Below, piece after piece: positions 5,074 to 10,804 of a stretch of 10,804 bases of DNA. A model generated the notes under the pieces. It saw only the letters and a program-made list of their open reading frames with translations, did not search any database and was not told where the DNA came from. Every line of letters starts with the position of its first letter. The stretch's first letter is position 1. The translations under genes and the position numbers were made by a program. The stretch comes from Sphingobium sp. (GTDB lineage Bacteria > Pseudomonadota > Alphaproteobacteria > Sphingomonadales > Sphingomonadaceae): the NCBI GenBank assembly GCA_030148625.1, contig JASBTC010000305.1:1-10804 (forward strand). Direction: 5' to 3'.

Positions 5074-6855
5074 TTATCGCGACGCAGCACTCTCCGCACC
5101 CGCATCGACGCGCGTCAGCCGATACATCGGATAGGTGCCATAGCGCTTGGCCAGCGCGATCCGCCCGACATAGCGGCATCGGAACGCATCGGGCGCCTCC
5201 AGCGTCAGGATCGCCGCGAAGGGTTCGGTGACGAAGACCGCACCGGGCGGCGTCACCGGCTCGATACGCGCGGCGCGCGACACTTCGGTTCCGTAGAAAT
5301 TGATGCGCCCGGTGATGCGATCGAGCGTACGATAGGCCGGGCCGTAATGCACCCCGATCCGCATGCCGCCGCTGTGCGACAGGCCAAGCGCGCCATAGTC
5401 GAAATCGCTCAGCCTTTGCTGGAGCATCAACGCGATCTCCGCGGCGGCGGCGGCGCTCGACGCGACCGCATAGAGCGCGTCGCCCCAGCTGTTGCGGCAC
5501 AACACATCGCCTTCGCGCTCGTCGAGCACATCGGCGACATGCCGCATCACGCCGTTCCAGAATGCCGGCAGCACCGCTTCGGCCAATCGCGAAAAGCCCG
5601 GAAAATCGGTGAACAGGATCGCCGCCAGCGCCCGCTCGCTCTGTTCCTCCGCCCCCGCCGGCCGCGGCCTGAGCGCACGGTCGATCTTGCCCGGATCGAC
5701 GACAAGCGTCGTCCCGCCGCGCCTGCGCCAGGTGGCGACGTCAGCGCCGGTGCCCGCCGATCCCGCCGCCGCCGCGCCATCCCAGATCGCGAGTTGCCGC
5801 GGCACACCGCCCAGATGCTGGGCGCGCAGCACCGCCAGCCCCATTGCGACACGGCTGCCATAAGCGAACTGATCGGGATCGCCGACATAGGCCATTTCGC
5901 TGGCGAAGGTCCGGCTGGCCGCCGCCGCCATGCAGCGTTCGAACCGTTCGACCCATCCAGCCCCGGCGGGCAGCACCGACTGGGCGATGAAATCGTCGCG
6001 CGCAAAGGGCAGGACGACATGGAGTTCGCCGCCGCGCGCCAGCACCGCCTCCGCGATCAGGATATCGCCGCCGGCCGCGAGCGCGCCATAAGCGAAGCCA
6101 ACATCCTCCGCGGCCAGCCGCCGCCCGACTTCCGCGGCGAGAGCGGCTTCGGCGGTGGCATCAGCCACGAACATATGCCCGCAAAAATGGATCACGCGCG
6201 GCGGCCGGATCGCGTCCAGCAAGCGGTCGGCGGCATCCGCGTCGAGCCCGAGATGCGCGGCAAGCACGGCGAATTGCCGGCAGCTGGTCGACCGCGCACC
6301 ATGATCGGCGCCGTCGAGCGCGACGGCCCGGCGCAGCATCGCCTCGCTCTCCGCGACATGCCCGAGGATGAGCAGCGCCTCCGCGCCGGTCGCCGCCATA
6401 TAATAGTCGCGCGGATCGCCGACCTGCGGATGCGCCAATATCGCCGTCGCGATCGCCCGTGCGGAATCGTCGCGCCCGCACAAGGCGGCCAGGCTGGCGG
6501 CGTTGATGCCCGGATAGGGATCGCCGCTGCTCTCGAACAGCGCATGATAGGCATCGGACGCGGCCGCGAGCGCGCTCAGCCGGCGATCGTCCGCCGGCAT
6601 CGCCAGCGCACGATCCTTGAGCAGACGCGCGGCGATTGCGCGGTGGTGCGGATCGTCGGAGTGATCGAGACCATATTCGCCGAACAATTCGGCGGCGCGA
6701 TCGGCATCGCCCATCCTGGCCAGCGCCAGCACGAGTTGATGACGGATCGCCGGCGACTCGTCGCCTTCGCCGATCGCCGAGACGGCTTCGTCATAGGCCG
6801 CGATCAGGTCGCCGCGTGCGATCGCCCGGCGCGCGCGATCGAGCGCATCGGTCAT
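5074..6855 (-). CDS. Helical-repeat / SLOG-like / class III nucleotide cyclase protein
   Basis: This 593-residue cytoplasmic protein has three parts. Residues 1-215 are Ala-rich helical pairs that look like degenerate TPRs (ARGDLIAAYDEAVSAIGEG; LLILGHVAESEAMLRRAVAL). Residues 219-360 read as a Rossmann-like, probably SLOG-type, domain: VIHFCGHMF, AGGDILIAEAVLARGGELHVVLPF, F-x2-SV, W-x2-RF, and an ending of LAIWDG. Residues 408-583 are a class III cyclase domain: FTDFPGFSRL with metal Asp417, NSWGDALYAV with metal Asp459, and NFYGTEVSRAARIEPVTPPG with the phosphate-contacting Arg530. The positions equivalent to the adenine-reading Lys and Asp of mammalian adenylyl cyclase are Asn455 and Asn519, and the transition-state Asn is Ser526. 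The cyclic nucleotide made is therefore unclear. ATG 6855 lies four bases after the TIR stop with a poor ribosome binding site, implying translational coupling. The cyclase call is firm; the SLOG call is inference. Confidence 0.88.
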   Translation of the reverse strand: MTDALDRARRAIARGDLIAAYDEAVSAIGEGDESPAIRHQLVLALARMGDADRAAELFGEYGLDHSDDPHHRAIAARLLKDRALAMPADDRRLSALAAASDAYHALFESSGDPYPGINAASLAALCGRDDSARAIATAILAHPQVGDPRDYYMAATGAEALLILGHVAESEAMLRRAVALDGADHGARSTSCRQFAVLAAHLGLDADAADRLLDAIRPPRVIHFCGHMFVADATAEAALAAEVGRRLAAEDVGFAYGALAAGGDILIAEAVLARGGELHVVLPFARDDFIAQSVLPAGAGWVERFERCMAAAASRTFASEMAYVGDPDQFAYGSRVAMGLAVLRAQHLGGVPRQLAIWDGAAAAGSAGTGADVATWRRRGGTTLVVDPGKIDRALRPRPAGAEEQSERALAAILFTDFPGFSRLAEAVLPAFWNGVMRHVADVLDEREGDVLCRNSWGDALYAVASSAAAAAEIALMLQQRLSDFDYGALGLSHSGGMRIGVHYGPAYRTLDRITGRINFYGTEVSRAARIEPVTPPGAVFVTEPFAAILTLEAPDAFRCRYVGRIALAKRYGTYPMYRLTRVDAGAESAASR

Positions 6856-6859
6856 CGGT

Positions 6860-7906
6860 TCAGTCCGCTGCCGCGTCCACGGGCCCGTCGTCCTGCACGC
6901 CAACCTCCTGCGCCGCCGCCTCTCGCGACAGGGCCGCGCGCTTGCGCAGCAGCTTGGCGGTGACGATGATCGCGGGCACGATCAGCGCGACGATGCCAAA
7001 GGCCAGGCCGAAGACCTCGCCCAACCCGGCATAGCCGTCGATCAGTTTCTTGAGCGGTCCCCAGCAGAACCAGATGGCGACGACCCAGAGCAGCGCACCG
7101 ACATAGAGCGCCAGCCGGTTCTCCAGCACGATGCCGAGCCCGGCCAGGCCGCTGTCCGAACGGCCGGATTTGGTGCCCGATGCCGCGCGGAAGCGGGCAA
7201 GCTCCATCTCCGCCTGTTGCTGGCCCGTCCGGGCCTCGTCCAGCTCGCGGCGCATGCGCACCATTTCGCGTGCGCCGGTCGCGACTTCGCCCGATTGCGC
7301 CTTGGCCGTATCGACCTGTTCGGCCAGCTCGGCTTCGAGCGCCGCCCGCTTCGCGCGCTCGCCGGCAAGCTGCTGCCGCATATCGGGCATGGCGCGCTCG
7401 ACGATGGTGTCGATCACGTCCGATGCCAGCGGATCAGCGGCGTAGCGTGCCAGCCAGCGTTTCCAGTCGTCGATGCTGCCCGTCCGGCTCAGCCGCGCAT
7501 ATTCGGCCAGCCCCGGGCGGCCGAGCAATTCGCCGATCCGCGCGACGATGCCGAGCCACACCGGATTGTCGGTGCCTTCGGCGCCCGCCGGCAGCACCTC
7601 CGCCTGGATCGAGCGGAATTCGAGCGGCAGCTGGCAGGGCTCGAGCTGGACGGCGATCAGCCCGCTGCGTTCCTTGCCGGTGCGCGCCTCGTTGCGGACC
7701 CAGTCGGACTGGGCGGAGGTTTCGGACCAGAGCACGAGCAGCGCCTTCGCCGCTTCGATCTCACGCTCGATCTCGCGATCGAACGACGCGCCGGCGCCGA
7801 TCCCGGCATCGAACCAGATTCCGACCTTAAGCGCGGCGAGCGCGTCGCGGATCGCGATGCACCGGTCGCGGTCGTTCCGGGAATAGCTGATGAAGATATC
7901 CGCCAT
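6860..7906 (-). CDS. TIR-domain protein with coiled coil and two C-terminal membrane segments
   Basis: This 348-residue protein starts with a TIR domain, at about 2-120: DIFISYSRNDRD, then V-G-I-W-F-D-x-G-I-G-A-G, then ALLVLWSETSAQSDWVRNEA. Glu73 in SDWVRNEA sits where catalytic NADase TIRs such as SARM1 carry their glutamate, so NAD+ cleavage is possible but unproven. The central region has charged helices, with a coiled coil likely at about 173-242 (RQQLAGERAKRAALEAELAE and on). Two membrane segments, about 265-282 and 296-320, are followed by a short charged tail; a hydrophilic 13-residue loop joins them. It has no signal peptide, so the TIR domain is expected in the cytoplasm. ATG 7906 was chosen because the TIR fold begins there and a promoter lies just upstream; a longer frame reaches 8041 but crosses that promoter. 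The cyclase gene follows after four bases. Confidence 0.92.
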   Translation of the reverse strand: MADIFISYSRNDRDRCIAIRDALAALKVGIWFDAGIGAGASFDREIEREIEAAKALLVLWSETSAQSDWVRNEARTGKERSGLIAVQLEPCQLPLEFRSIQAEVLPAGAEGTDNPVWLGIVARIGELLGRPGLAEYARLSRTGSIDDWKRWLARYAADPLASDVIDTIVERAMPDMRQQLAGERAKRAALEAELAEQVDTAKAQSGEVATGAREMVRMRRELDEARTGQQQAEMELARFRAASGTKSGRSDSGLAGLGIVLENRLALYVGALLWVVAIWFCWGPLKKLIDGYAGLGEVFGLAFGIVALIVPAIIVTAKLLRKRAALSREAAAQEVGVQDDGPVDAAAD

Positions 7907-7937
7907 GGCTGGGCCCTGCCTGTCCGGTTGAAAAGCG

Positions 7938-7965
7938 AGTATAGACCAGGCCGATGAGGCGGCAA
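7938..7965 (-). promoter_or_regulatory. Sigma-70-type promoter of the TIR-cyclase operon
   Basis: On the minus strand, TTGCCG (7965-7960) is followed after 16 bases by TATACT (7943-7938). Compared with TTGACA and TATAAT these match 4/6 and 5/6. Transcription would start near 7930, giving a leader of roughly 25 bases before ATG 7906. The rest of the gap up to the LysE-type gene (7966-8165) holds no convincing gene, only a 5-bp GCTCG-GCAA-CGAGC hairpin at 8033-8046. Confidence 0.55.
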
Positions 7966-8165
7966 GTGATCGCGGGCACAGCATGGACGCGGGGAGCGAA
8001 AACACGACCCGTGCGAACCTCGTGCCCACGCCGCTCGGCAACGAGCCCGATCGCCATCACCGCCGTCGATACCGGCACGCAGAGGTTGCGCTTCGTCGCC
8101 GATGACCTTCTTTCGCTCCGCCGATCGGGTGACGCGGGCGCGATCGGCCGGCGGGTCTCAGGCGA

Positions 8166-8780
8166 TCAGCGGGTCGCAACCGCCACGGCCGCGCCCGCCA
8201 TCGCCGCGCCGCTCGTCCGGTTGAGCACCCTGATCGCGCGCGGGCTGGTGAACAGCCGCCGCGCGCGGACCGCGAGATAGATATAGGTGCCGAACACCAA
8301 GGCGAGAACCGCAAGCGTCGCGGCCACCAGTTCGAAATAACCCAGCATCGAAATGCGCTTGAGATCGATGATCGTCGGCAGCAGGGCGAGATAGAACATC
8401 ATCGTCTTGGGATTGCTCAATGTCAGCGCGAGGCCGGCCAGAAACAGCCTGACCGGATGTTCGGGCCGCGCGTCCTGTTCGACATCGCGTGCGACGACCG
8501 GCGCCGTCCAGAGCTTCCAGGCGAGGTATATGAGATAGGCGATGCCAGCCCATTTGATCGCGACGAAAACCCCGTAAAAGGTCTGCGCCAGTGCGGCGAG
8601 CCCGACGATCGCGCAGGACAGCCAGACGACGTCGCCGATCGCCATGCCCGCGGTGAAGGCGACGGCGCCATTGGAACCGCGCCCGAGAACACGGGCGAGG
8701 ATCGCGGCGATGCCGGGCCCCGGCGATACCGCGGCAACGAGAAGCGCGATCGAAAAGACGATGATCCCGGTCAGGTCCAT
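8166..8780 (-). CDS. LysE/RhtB-family amino-acid exporter
   Basis: This 204-residue inner-membrane protein has the usual length and layout of the LysE/RhtB superfamily, which exports amino acids or related small metabolites with the proton motive force. It has about six hydrophobic segments, starting at residues 5, 38, 55, 112, 148 and 188. Family motifs are visible: SPGPG at 19-23 after the first helix, G-M-A-I-G-D at 45-50, and LSNPK at 121-125 at the start of the fourth segment. The substrate cannot be read from sequence. ATG 8780 was chosen because the fold begins there and CGGAG lies about ten bases upstream; a longer frame from 8864 adds a polar leader unlike the family. No LysR-type regulator is adjacent. 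The gene is separated from the TIR operon by 259 bases and from the upstream transcript by a strong terminator. Confidence 0.92.
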   Translation of the reverse strand: MDLTGIIVFSIALLVAAVSPGPGIAAILARVLGRGSNGAVAFTAGMAIGDVVWLSCAIVGLAALAQTFYGVFVAIKWAGIAYLIYLAWKLWTAPVVARDVEQDARPEHPVRLFLAGLALTLSNPKTMMFYLALLPTIIDLKRISMLGYFELVAATLAVLALVFGTYIYLAVRARRLFTSPRAIRVLNRTSGAAMAGAAVAVATR

Positions 8781-8864
8781 GGCCGACTGCTCCGATGGTG
8801 GCAGGCCCTCACCTGCCTGTTCCGATGATGCAGGTGGCTTCGCATGGGTTGGTACGGCTCGCAA

Positions 8865-8880
8865 GCGTGAACAATCACGC
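8865..8880. promoter_or_regulatory. Perfect dyad upstream of the LysE-type gene
   Basis: GCGTGA-ACAA-TCACGC is a perfect 6-bp dyad with a 4-base centre, 85 bases before the exporter start and between the upstream terminator and the gene. It is where an operator would be expected. The spacing is N4, not the N6 between TGTGA and TCACA of CRP/FNR sites, so the binding protein cannot be named. Confidence 0.3.
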
Positions 8881-8902
8881 CCGATCGCAAGATCCGCTCC
8901 TC

Positions 8903-8944
8903 AAAAAAAGGCCGGCTCGCGGACCGCAATGTCCACGAGCCGGC
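8903..8944 (-). terminator. Intrinsic terminator for the 9037-10804 transcript
   Basis: On the minus strand, a 9-bp stem (8936-8944 with 8911-8919, GCCGGCTCG type) continues inward with GGAC/GTCC (8921-8924, 8931-8934) around a 6-base loop. It is followed by CC and seven Ts (8909-8903). This is a textbook Rho-independent terminator and should end transcription from the BA14K-like gene before the LysE-type gene. Confidence 0.88.
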
Positions 8945-8975
8945 AGATCGCCCCCTCGGATCGACCTTGGGGCCG

Positions 8976-9017
8976 GCGTTCCGGGCACACTGGGACATAC
9001 CCGGAACGCAATATGTC
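8976..9017 (-). other. Structured 3' UTR with two interlocking inverted repeats; possible 3'-derived small RNA
   Basis: A perfect 10-bp inverted repeat, GCGTTCCGGG (8976-8985) with CCCGGAACGC (9000-9009), encloses a 14-base loop. The last six loop bases, GACATA (8994-8999), also pair perfectly with TATGTC (9012-9017) outside the stem. Read on the minus strand this is an H-type pseudoknot order or two alternative folds. It lies between the BA14K-like stop and the U-run terminator, so a terminator-ended RNA of about 110 bases could be processed from the mRNA. Confidence 0.45.
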
Positions 9018-9036
9018 GGGGATTTGAAAGTGCAGG

Positions 9037-9495
9037 CTATTCGCAGGGATAGAAGCGGCCATCCCTGGCCCGATAGCTGTCGGTTCGCGCATCGTAATTG
9101 CCATAGCGATCCAGACAGTAGCGACGCCGTTCGCGGCGCTCCTTCTTCTTCTTGTTGTCGCTTCCGATCGCAGCAATCACGCCGCCGACGATCGCGGCGC
9201 CGACGACACCCGCCACGATCCCGTCGGTCTTGGCCTCCTTGCGCCGTTCGCGCTCCCGTTCCCGGTGCCGCCAGCCACGCCGATCACGATCGCGATCACA
9301 CCGTACCCGGTCCCGCCCATGCAGCCCCCGGCAATTGTCCGAGATCGACGGCCCCATCGGCCGGGGTGGCGGCCGATGGCTCCAACGCTGGTCCTGTCCA
9401 TCCTGCGCGAACGCGACGGGGGAGAGCGGCATGGCTCCGGCGAGCCAGGCAAAGGCTCCCACGGCAAGGGCGTATTTTCTGAGTCGAGCGACCAT
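9037..9495 (-). CDS. BA14K-like exported protein with glycine-zipper segment
   Basis: This 152-residue protein has a signal peptide (1 to about 30, ending AFA). A very Arg/Asp-rich stretch follows at 56-90 (RDRVRCDRDRDRRGWRHRER). Residues 92-111 are hydrophobic with small residues every fourth place (Gly92, Gly96, Ala100, Gly104, Ala108), a glycine zipper that suggests a membrane-packing helix. The C-terminus, YC-x3-Y-G-N-Y-D-x-R-T-D-S-Y-x4-DG-x2-YPC, closely resembles the tail of BA14K-like proteins (Brucella 14-kDa antigen family), with Cys127 and Cys151 probably disulfide-bonded. It is likely an envelope protein. CCGGAG lies seven bases before ATG 9495 and is itself inside an inverted repeat. 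It lies 102 bases downstream of the lipoprotein gene. The BA14K link rests on the tail pattern; the function is unknown. Confidence 0.72.
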   Translation of the reverse strand: MVARLRKYALAVGAFAWLAGAMPLSPVAFAQDGQDQRWSHRPPPRPMGPSISDNCRGLHGRDRVRCDRDRDRRGWRHRERERERRKEAKTDGIVAGVVGAAIVGGVIAAIGSDNKKKKERRERRRYCLDRYGNYDARTDSYRARDGRFYPCE

Positions 9496-9503
9496 TTTTC
9501 TAC

Positions 9504-9536
9504 TCCGGACTGACGGCCAACAGCGCCGTTTCCGGA
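9504..9536 (-). promoter_or_regulatory. Inverted repeat covering the ribosome binding site of the BA14K-like gene
   Basis: TCCGGA (9504-9509) and TCCGGA (9531-9536) are each self-complementary and can pair with each other. ACGGC (9513-9517) pairs with GCCGT (9525-9529) inside them, leaving a small internal loop. In the minus-strand mRNA this hairpin includes most of the GGAG at 9506-9503, seven bases before the start codon, so it could hide the ribosome binding site. Confidence 0.35.
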
Positions 9537-9597
9537 CAAGACATGATGGACATTGCGCATAGCTGGCGTTGCGCCAGGGCGCTTTCCGGGTGCGCGC

Positions 9598-9993
9598 TCA
9601 GCAACCGAATCTCGGCTTTTCGAAATCATATATCAGCCATCCGTCCTCCACGCGGTTCGCATAGAAGGTGTAGAAGCACCGATCCGTCTCGGTGGTGCTC
9701 GGCGTATATTCGGTTTTGACCTCCGGATGCCGGTTTCCGCGCCCCTTGTGCTCGACCCGGGTCGTCGCGGTGCCGGGCGTGGTGGTGGTGGATTCCTCGA
9801 GCCATTGATAGGCGCGCCGCCCGCCGGGCAAGTCTCTGACATCGATCGGCGGGCCATATTTGGCCATGACCGACTCCGGCGGGCGGCCGATATAGCCGCG
9901 CATGATGTCGGTCGAGCATCCGCCGACCATGAGCGTCGATACAAGCAGCAGGGCAATTCGGCCGGCAAACAATGTCGGACTCTGGCGTTTCAT
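9598..9993 (-). CDS. Small envelope lipoprotein, function unknown
   Basis: This 131-residue protein begins with Lys/Arg, has a hydrophobic core (GRIALLLVSTLM), and then VGGC with Cys26 as the likely lipidated residue; Ser27-Thr28-Asp29 follow. The motif GYIGRPPESVMAKYGPPIDV at about 33-52, followed by GGRRAYQWLEE, resembles the small alpha/beta fold of SmpA/BamE-type lipoproteins, where G-x-P-x2-V-x3-YG-x-P is typical. This is a resemblance, not an assignment. A Thr-rich stretch (ESTTTTPGTATTR) follows. The C-terminal part CFYTFYANRVEDGWLIYDFE, with final Cys131, looks like a strand pair possibly closed by a disulfide between the two last Cys. GAGGT lies about six bases before ATG 9993. The gene is 59 bases after the histidine kinase gene. 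After its stop, a 6-bp CTGGCG-TTG-CGCCAG hairpin (9563-9577) lacks a U-run. Confidence 0.75.
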   Translation of the reverse strand: MKRQSPTLFAGRIALLLVSTLMVGGCSTDIMRGYIGRPPESVMAKYGPPIDVRDLPGGRRAYQWLEESTTTTPGTATTRVEHKGRGNRHPEVKTEYTPSTTETDRCFYTFYANRVEDGWLIYDFEKPRFGC

Positions 9994-10052
9994 GAAACCT
10001 CGCAGTCGAATCTGGATTTGATCGCTGCACAGCCAACGCCATGAAGATTGCG

Positions 10053-10804
10053 TCAGGGTTGCAGACGCTGCGCGGCCGGGAGAAATTCGAGCCGTATCGT
10101 CGTGCCGCCGTCGGGCGCGTCCGACACCTCGATCCGTCCGCGATGTCGATCCATCACTTGCCGCACCAGATTCAGGCCCAGCCCCGCGCCCGTCGCCCGT
10201 GCGCGCAGCCGATAAAATGGTTCGAAGATCCGCTCGCGCTCATGCGCCGGGATGCCCGGCCCATTGTCCTCGACCTCGATGGCGTTTTCATGCGCACGGA
10301 TGACGACATGGTTTCCGCCATGTTCGATTGCGTTGCGGATGAGGTTGGACAGAATCCGCTCGATCGCGCCGGCATCACCCCACACAGCAACGGTGTCGAG
10401 ACCGGCCACTTCGACCTCGCAGCCATTGGCGATCAGAATGGGCGCAAGGTCCGCGGCGACGGTCCGCGCGATCAGCCCAAGATCGATGCCGTTCGACAGC
10501 GACACACTCCGGTCGATGCGTTGCAGATCGACGAGCTGCTCGGCCAGAGTGGCAAGCCGCCCGACATCGCGTCCGAGCCGGTTTGCGATATCGGCATCCT
10601 CCAGCCCCTCGATCTTGGCCTGCAGGATCGCGATGGGGGTACGAAGCTCGTGCGCCGCATCGACGACGAAACGCTGGTGCCGCTCATAGCCTTCGTCCAG
10701 CCGGTGCAGGGCGCCATTGATCGCCCGGACCAGCGGGATCACTTCGCTGGGGATATCGTCCTCCGGCAGCCGATATCCGCGACGGTCGGTATCGATATGC
10801 TCCG
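10053..10804 (-). CDS. Sensor histidine kinase (C-terminal part, 5' end outside window)
   Basis: This is the kinase half of a two-component sensor that autophosphorylates on His and passes phosphate to a response regulator. About 250 residues are visible and the frame stays open through the right edge (…GYRLPEDDIPSEVIPLVRAI), so the start is outside. A GTG at 10742 is internal, not the start. Motifs in order: H-box FVVDAAHELRTPIA, with the phospho-accepting His codon at about 10650-10652; N-box NLIRNAIEH; G1 DNGPGIP; F-box IFEPFYR; and G2 GAGLGL. The sequence before the H-box is helical, as in a signalling linker. Layout and motifs fit the HisKA/OmpR-type (QseC/TctE-like) class. Sensor domain and partner are not visible, so no signal can be assigned. 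The lipoprotein gene follows 59 bases later and may be in the same transcript. Confidence 0.93.
   Translation of the reverse strand, partial: EHIDTDRRGYRLPEDDIPSEVIPLVRAINGALHRLDEGYERHQRFVVDAAHELRTPIAILQAKIEGLEDADIANRLGRDVGRLATLAEQLVDLQRIDRSVSLSNGIDLGLIARTVAADLAPILIANGCEVEVAGLDTVAVWGDAGAIERILSNLIRNAIEHGGNHVVIRAHENAIEVEDNGPGIPAHERERIFEPFYRLRARATGAGLGLNLVRQVMDRHRGRIEVSDAPDGGTTIRLEFLPAAQRLQP

Noticed and set aside
4736..5500. A 254-codon minus-strand open frame overlapping the end of the cyclase gene
   Set aside because: It is the cyclase region read in another frame and it runs on through the intergenic hairpin repeat. The composition is Arg/Cys-rich. The real genes here are the cyclase and the 49-residue frame.
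5008..6963. A 651-codon plus-strand open frame opposite the cyclase gene
   Set aside because: It mirrors the cyclase codons, is extremely Arg/His/Gln-rich, has no recognisable domain or ribosome binding site, and the minus strand encodes a clear multi-domain protein.
7217..7957. A 246-codon plus-strand open frame opposite the TIR gene
   Set aside because: Shadow frame; the opposite strand has an unmistakable TIR domain and membrane segments.
7907..8041. N-terminal extension of the TIR protein by 45 residues
   Set aside because: The extension crosses a good TATACT promoter, lacks a ribosome binding site, and TIR domains normally begin at a strand like DIFISYS.
7966..8165. Possible gene in the gap between the LysE-type and TIR genes
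   Set aside because: Open frames on both strands run into neighbouring genes in the wrong frame and look like no protein family. I see only promoter sequence and a small hairpin.
8865..8880. CRP/FNR binding site reading of the GTGA/TCAC dyad
   Set aside because: The spacing is four bases, not six, so it does not fit that family; kept only as an unnamed dyad.
9270..9310. CGATCA/CGATCG-like tandem tract as a simple repeat or binding array
   Set aside because: It is explained by alternating Arg and Asp codons in the BA14K-like gene, not by a separate repeat element.

Overview
The window looks like chromosomal DNA from an alphaproteobacterium, most likely of the Sphingomonas group. The reasons are the high GC content with strong G/C bias at third codon positions, several small exported proteins of a kind common in sphingomonads, and two copies of a CCCCTCCCG-type hairpin repeat. 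This placement is inferred from the sequence, not from a search. No rRNA, tRNA, CRISPR array, transposase or integrase is visible. No intergenic gap exceeds about 260 bases.

Layout, left to right. (1) 1-1429, plus strand: the 3' part of uvrA and a DUF2383 (PA2169-family) four-helix protein. (2) 1451-3014: a hairpin repeat between convergent genes, then two minus-strand genes for exported proteins, one with tandem LCCL domains and one SRPBCC-like with a His-rich tail. (3) 3164-4263, plus strand: two exported proteins overlapping by ATGA (a beta-rich protein and a DUF2846-like protein), ended by a long hairpin. (4) 4331-4705: a possible general-stress (EcfG-type) promoter and a very acidic 106-residue protein, then the second hairpin repeat. 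(5) 4843-7965, minus strand: a good promoter, a membrane-tethered TIR-domain protein, four bases later a large protein with helical repeats, a Rossmann/SLOG-like domain and a class III nucleotide cyclase domain, and finally a 49-residue gene. (6) 8166-8780, minus strand: a LysE/RhtB-type exporter. (7) 8903-10804, minus strand: a sensor histidine kinase entering from the right edge, an outer-membrane-type lipoprotein, a BA14K-like glycine-zipper protein, a structured 3' UTR and a textbook intrinsic terminator.

The most interesting part is region 5. A TIR protein that keeps the candidate NADase glutamate is translationally coupled to a cyclase whose base-recognition positions are neither the adenylyl nor the guanylyl set, and which carries a predicted nucleotide-binding domain of the kind seen in nucleotide-signalling defence systems. 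It resembles both Thoeris (TIR plus SLOG) and Pycsar (cyclase plus TIR or membrane effector) without matching either. It could be a defence system or a housekeeping stress-signalling module. The sequence alone cannot decide.
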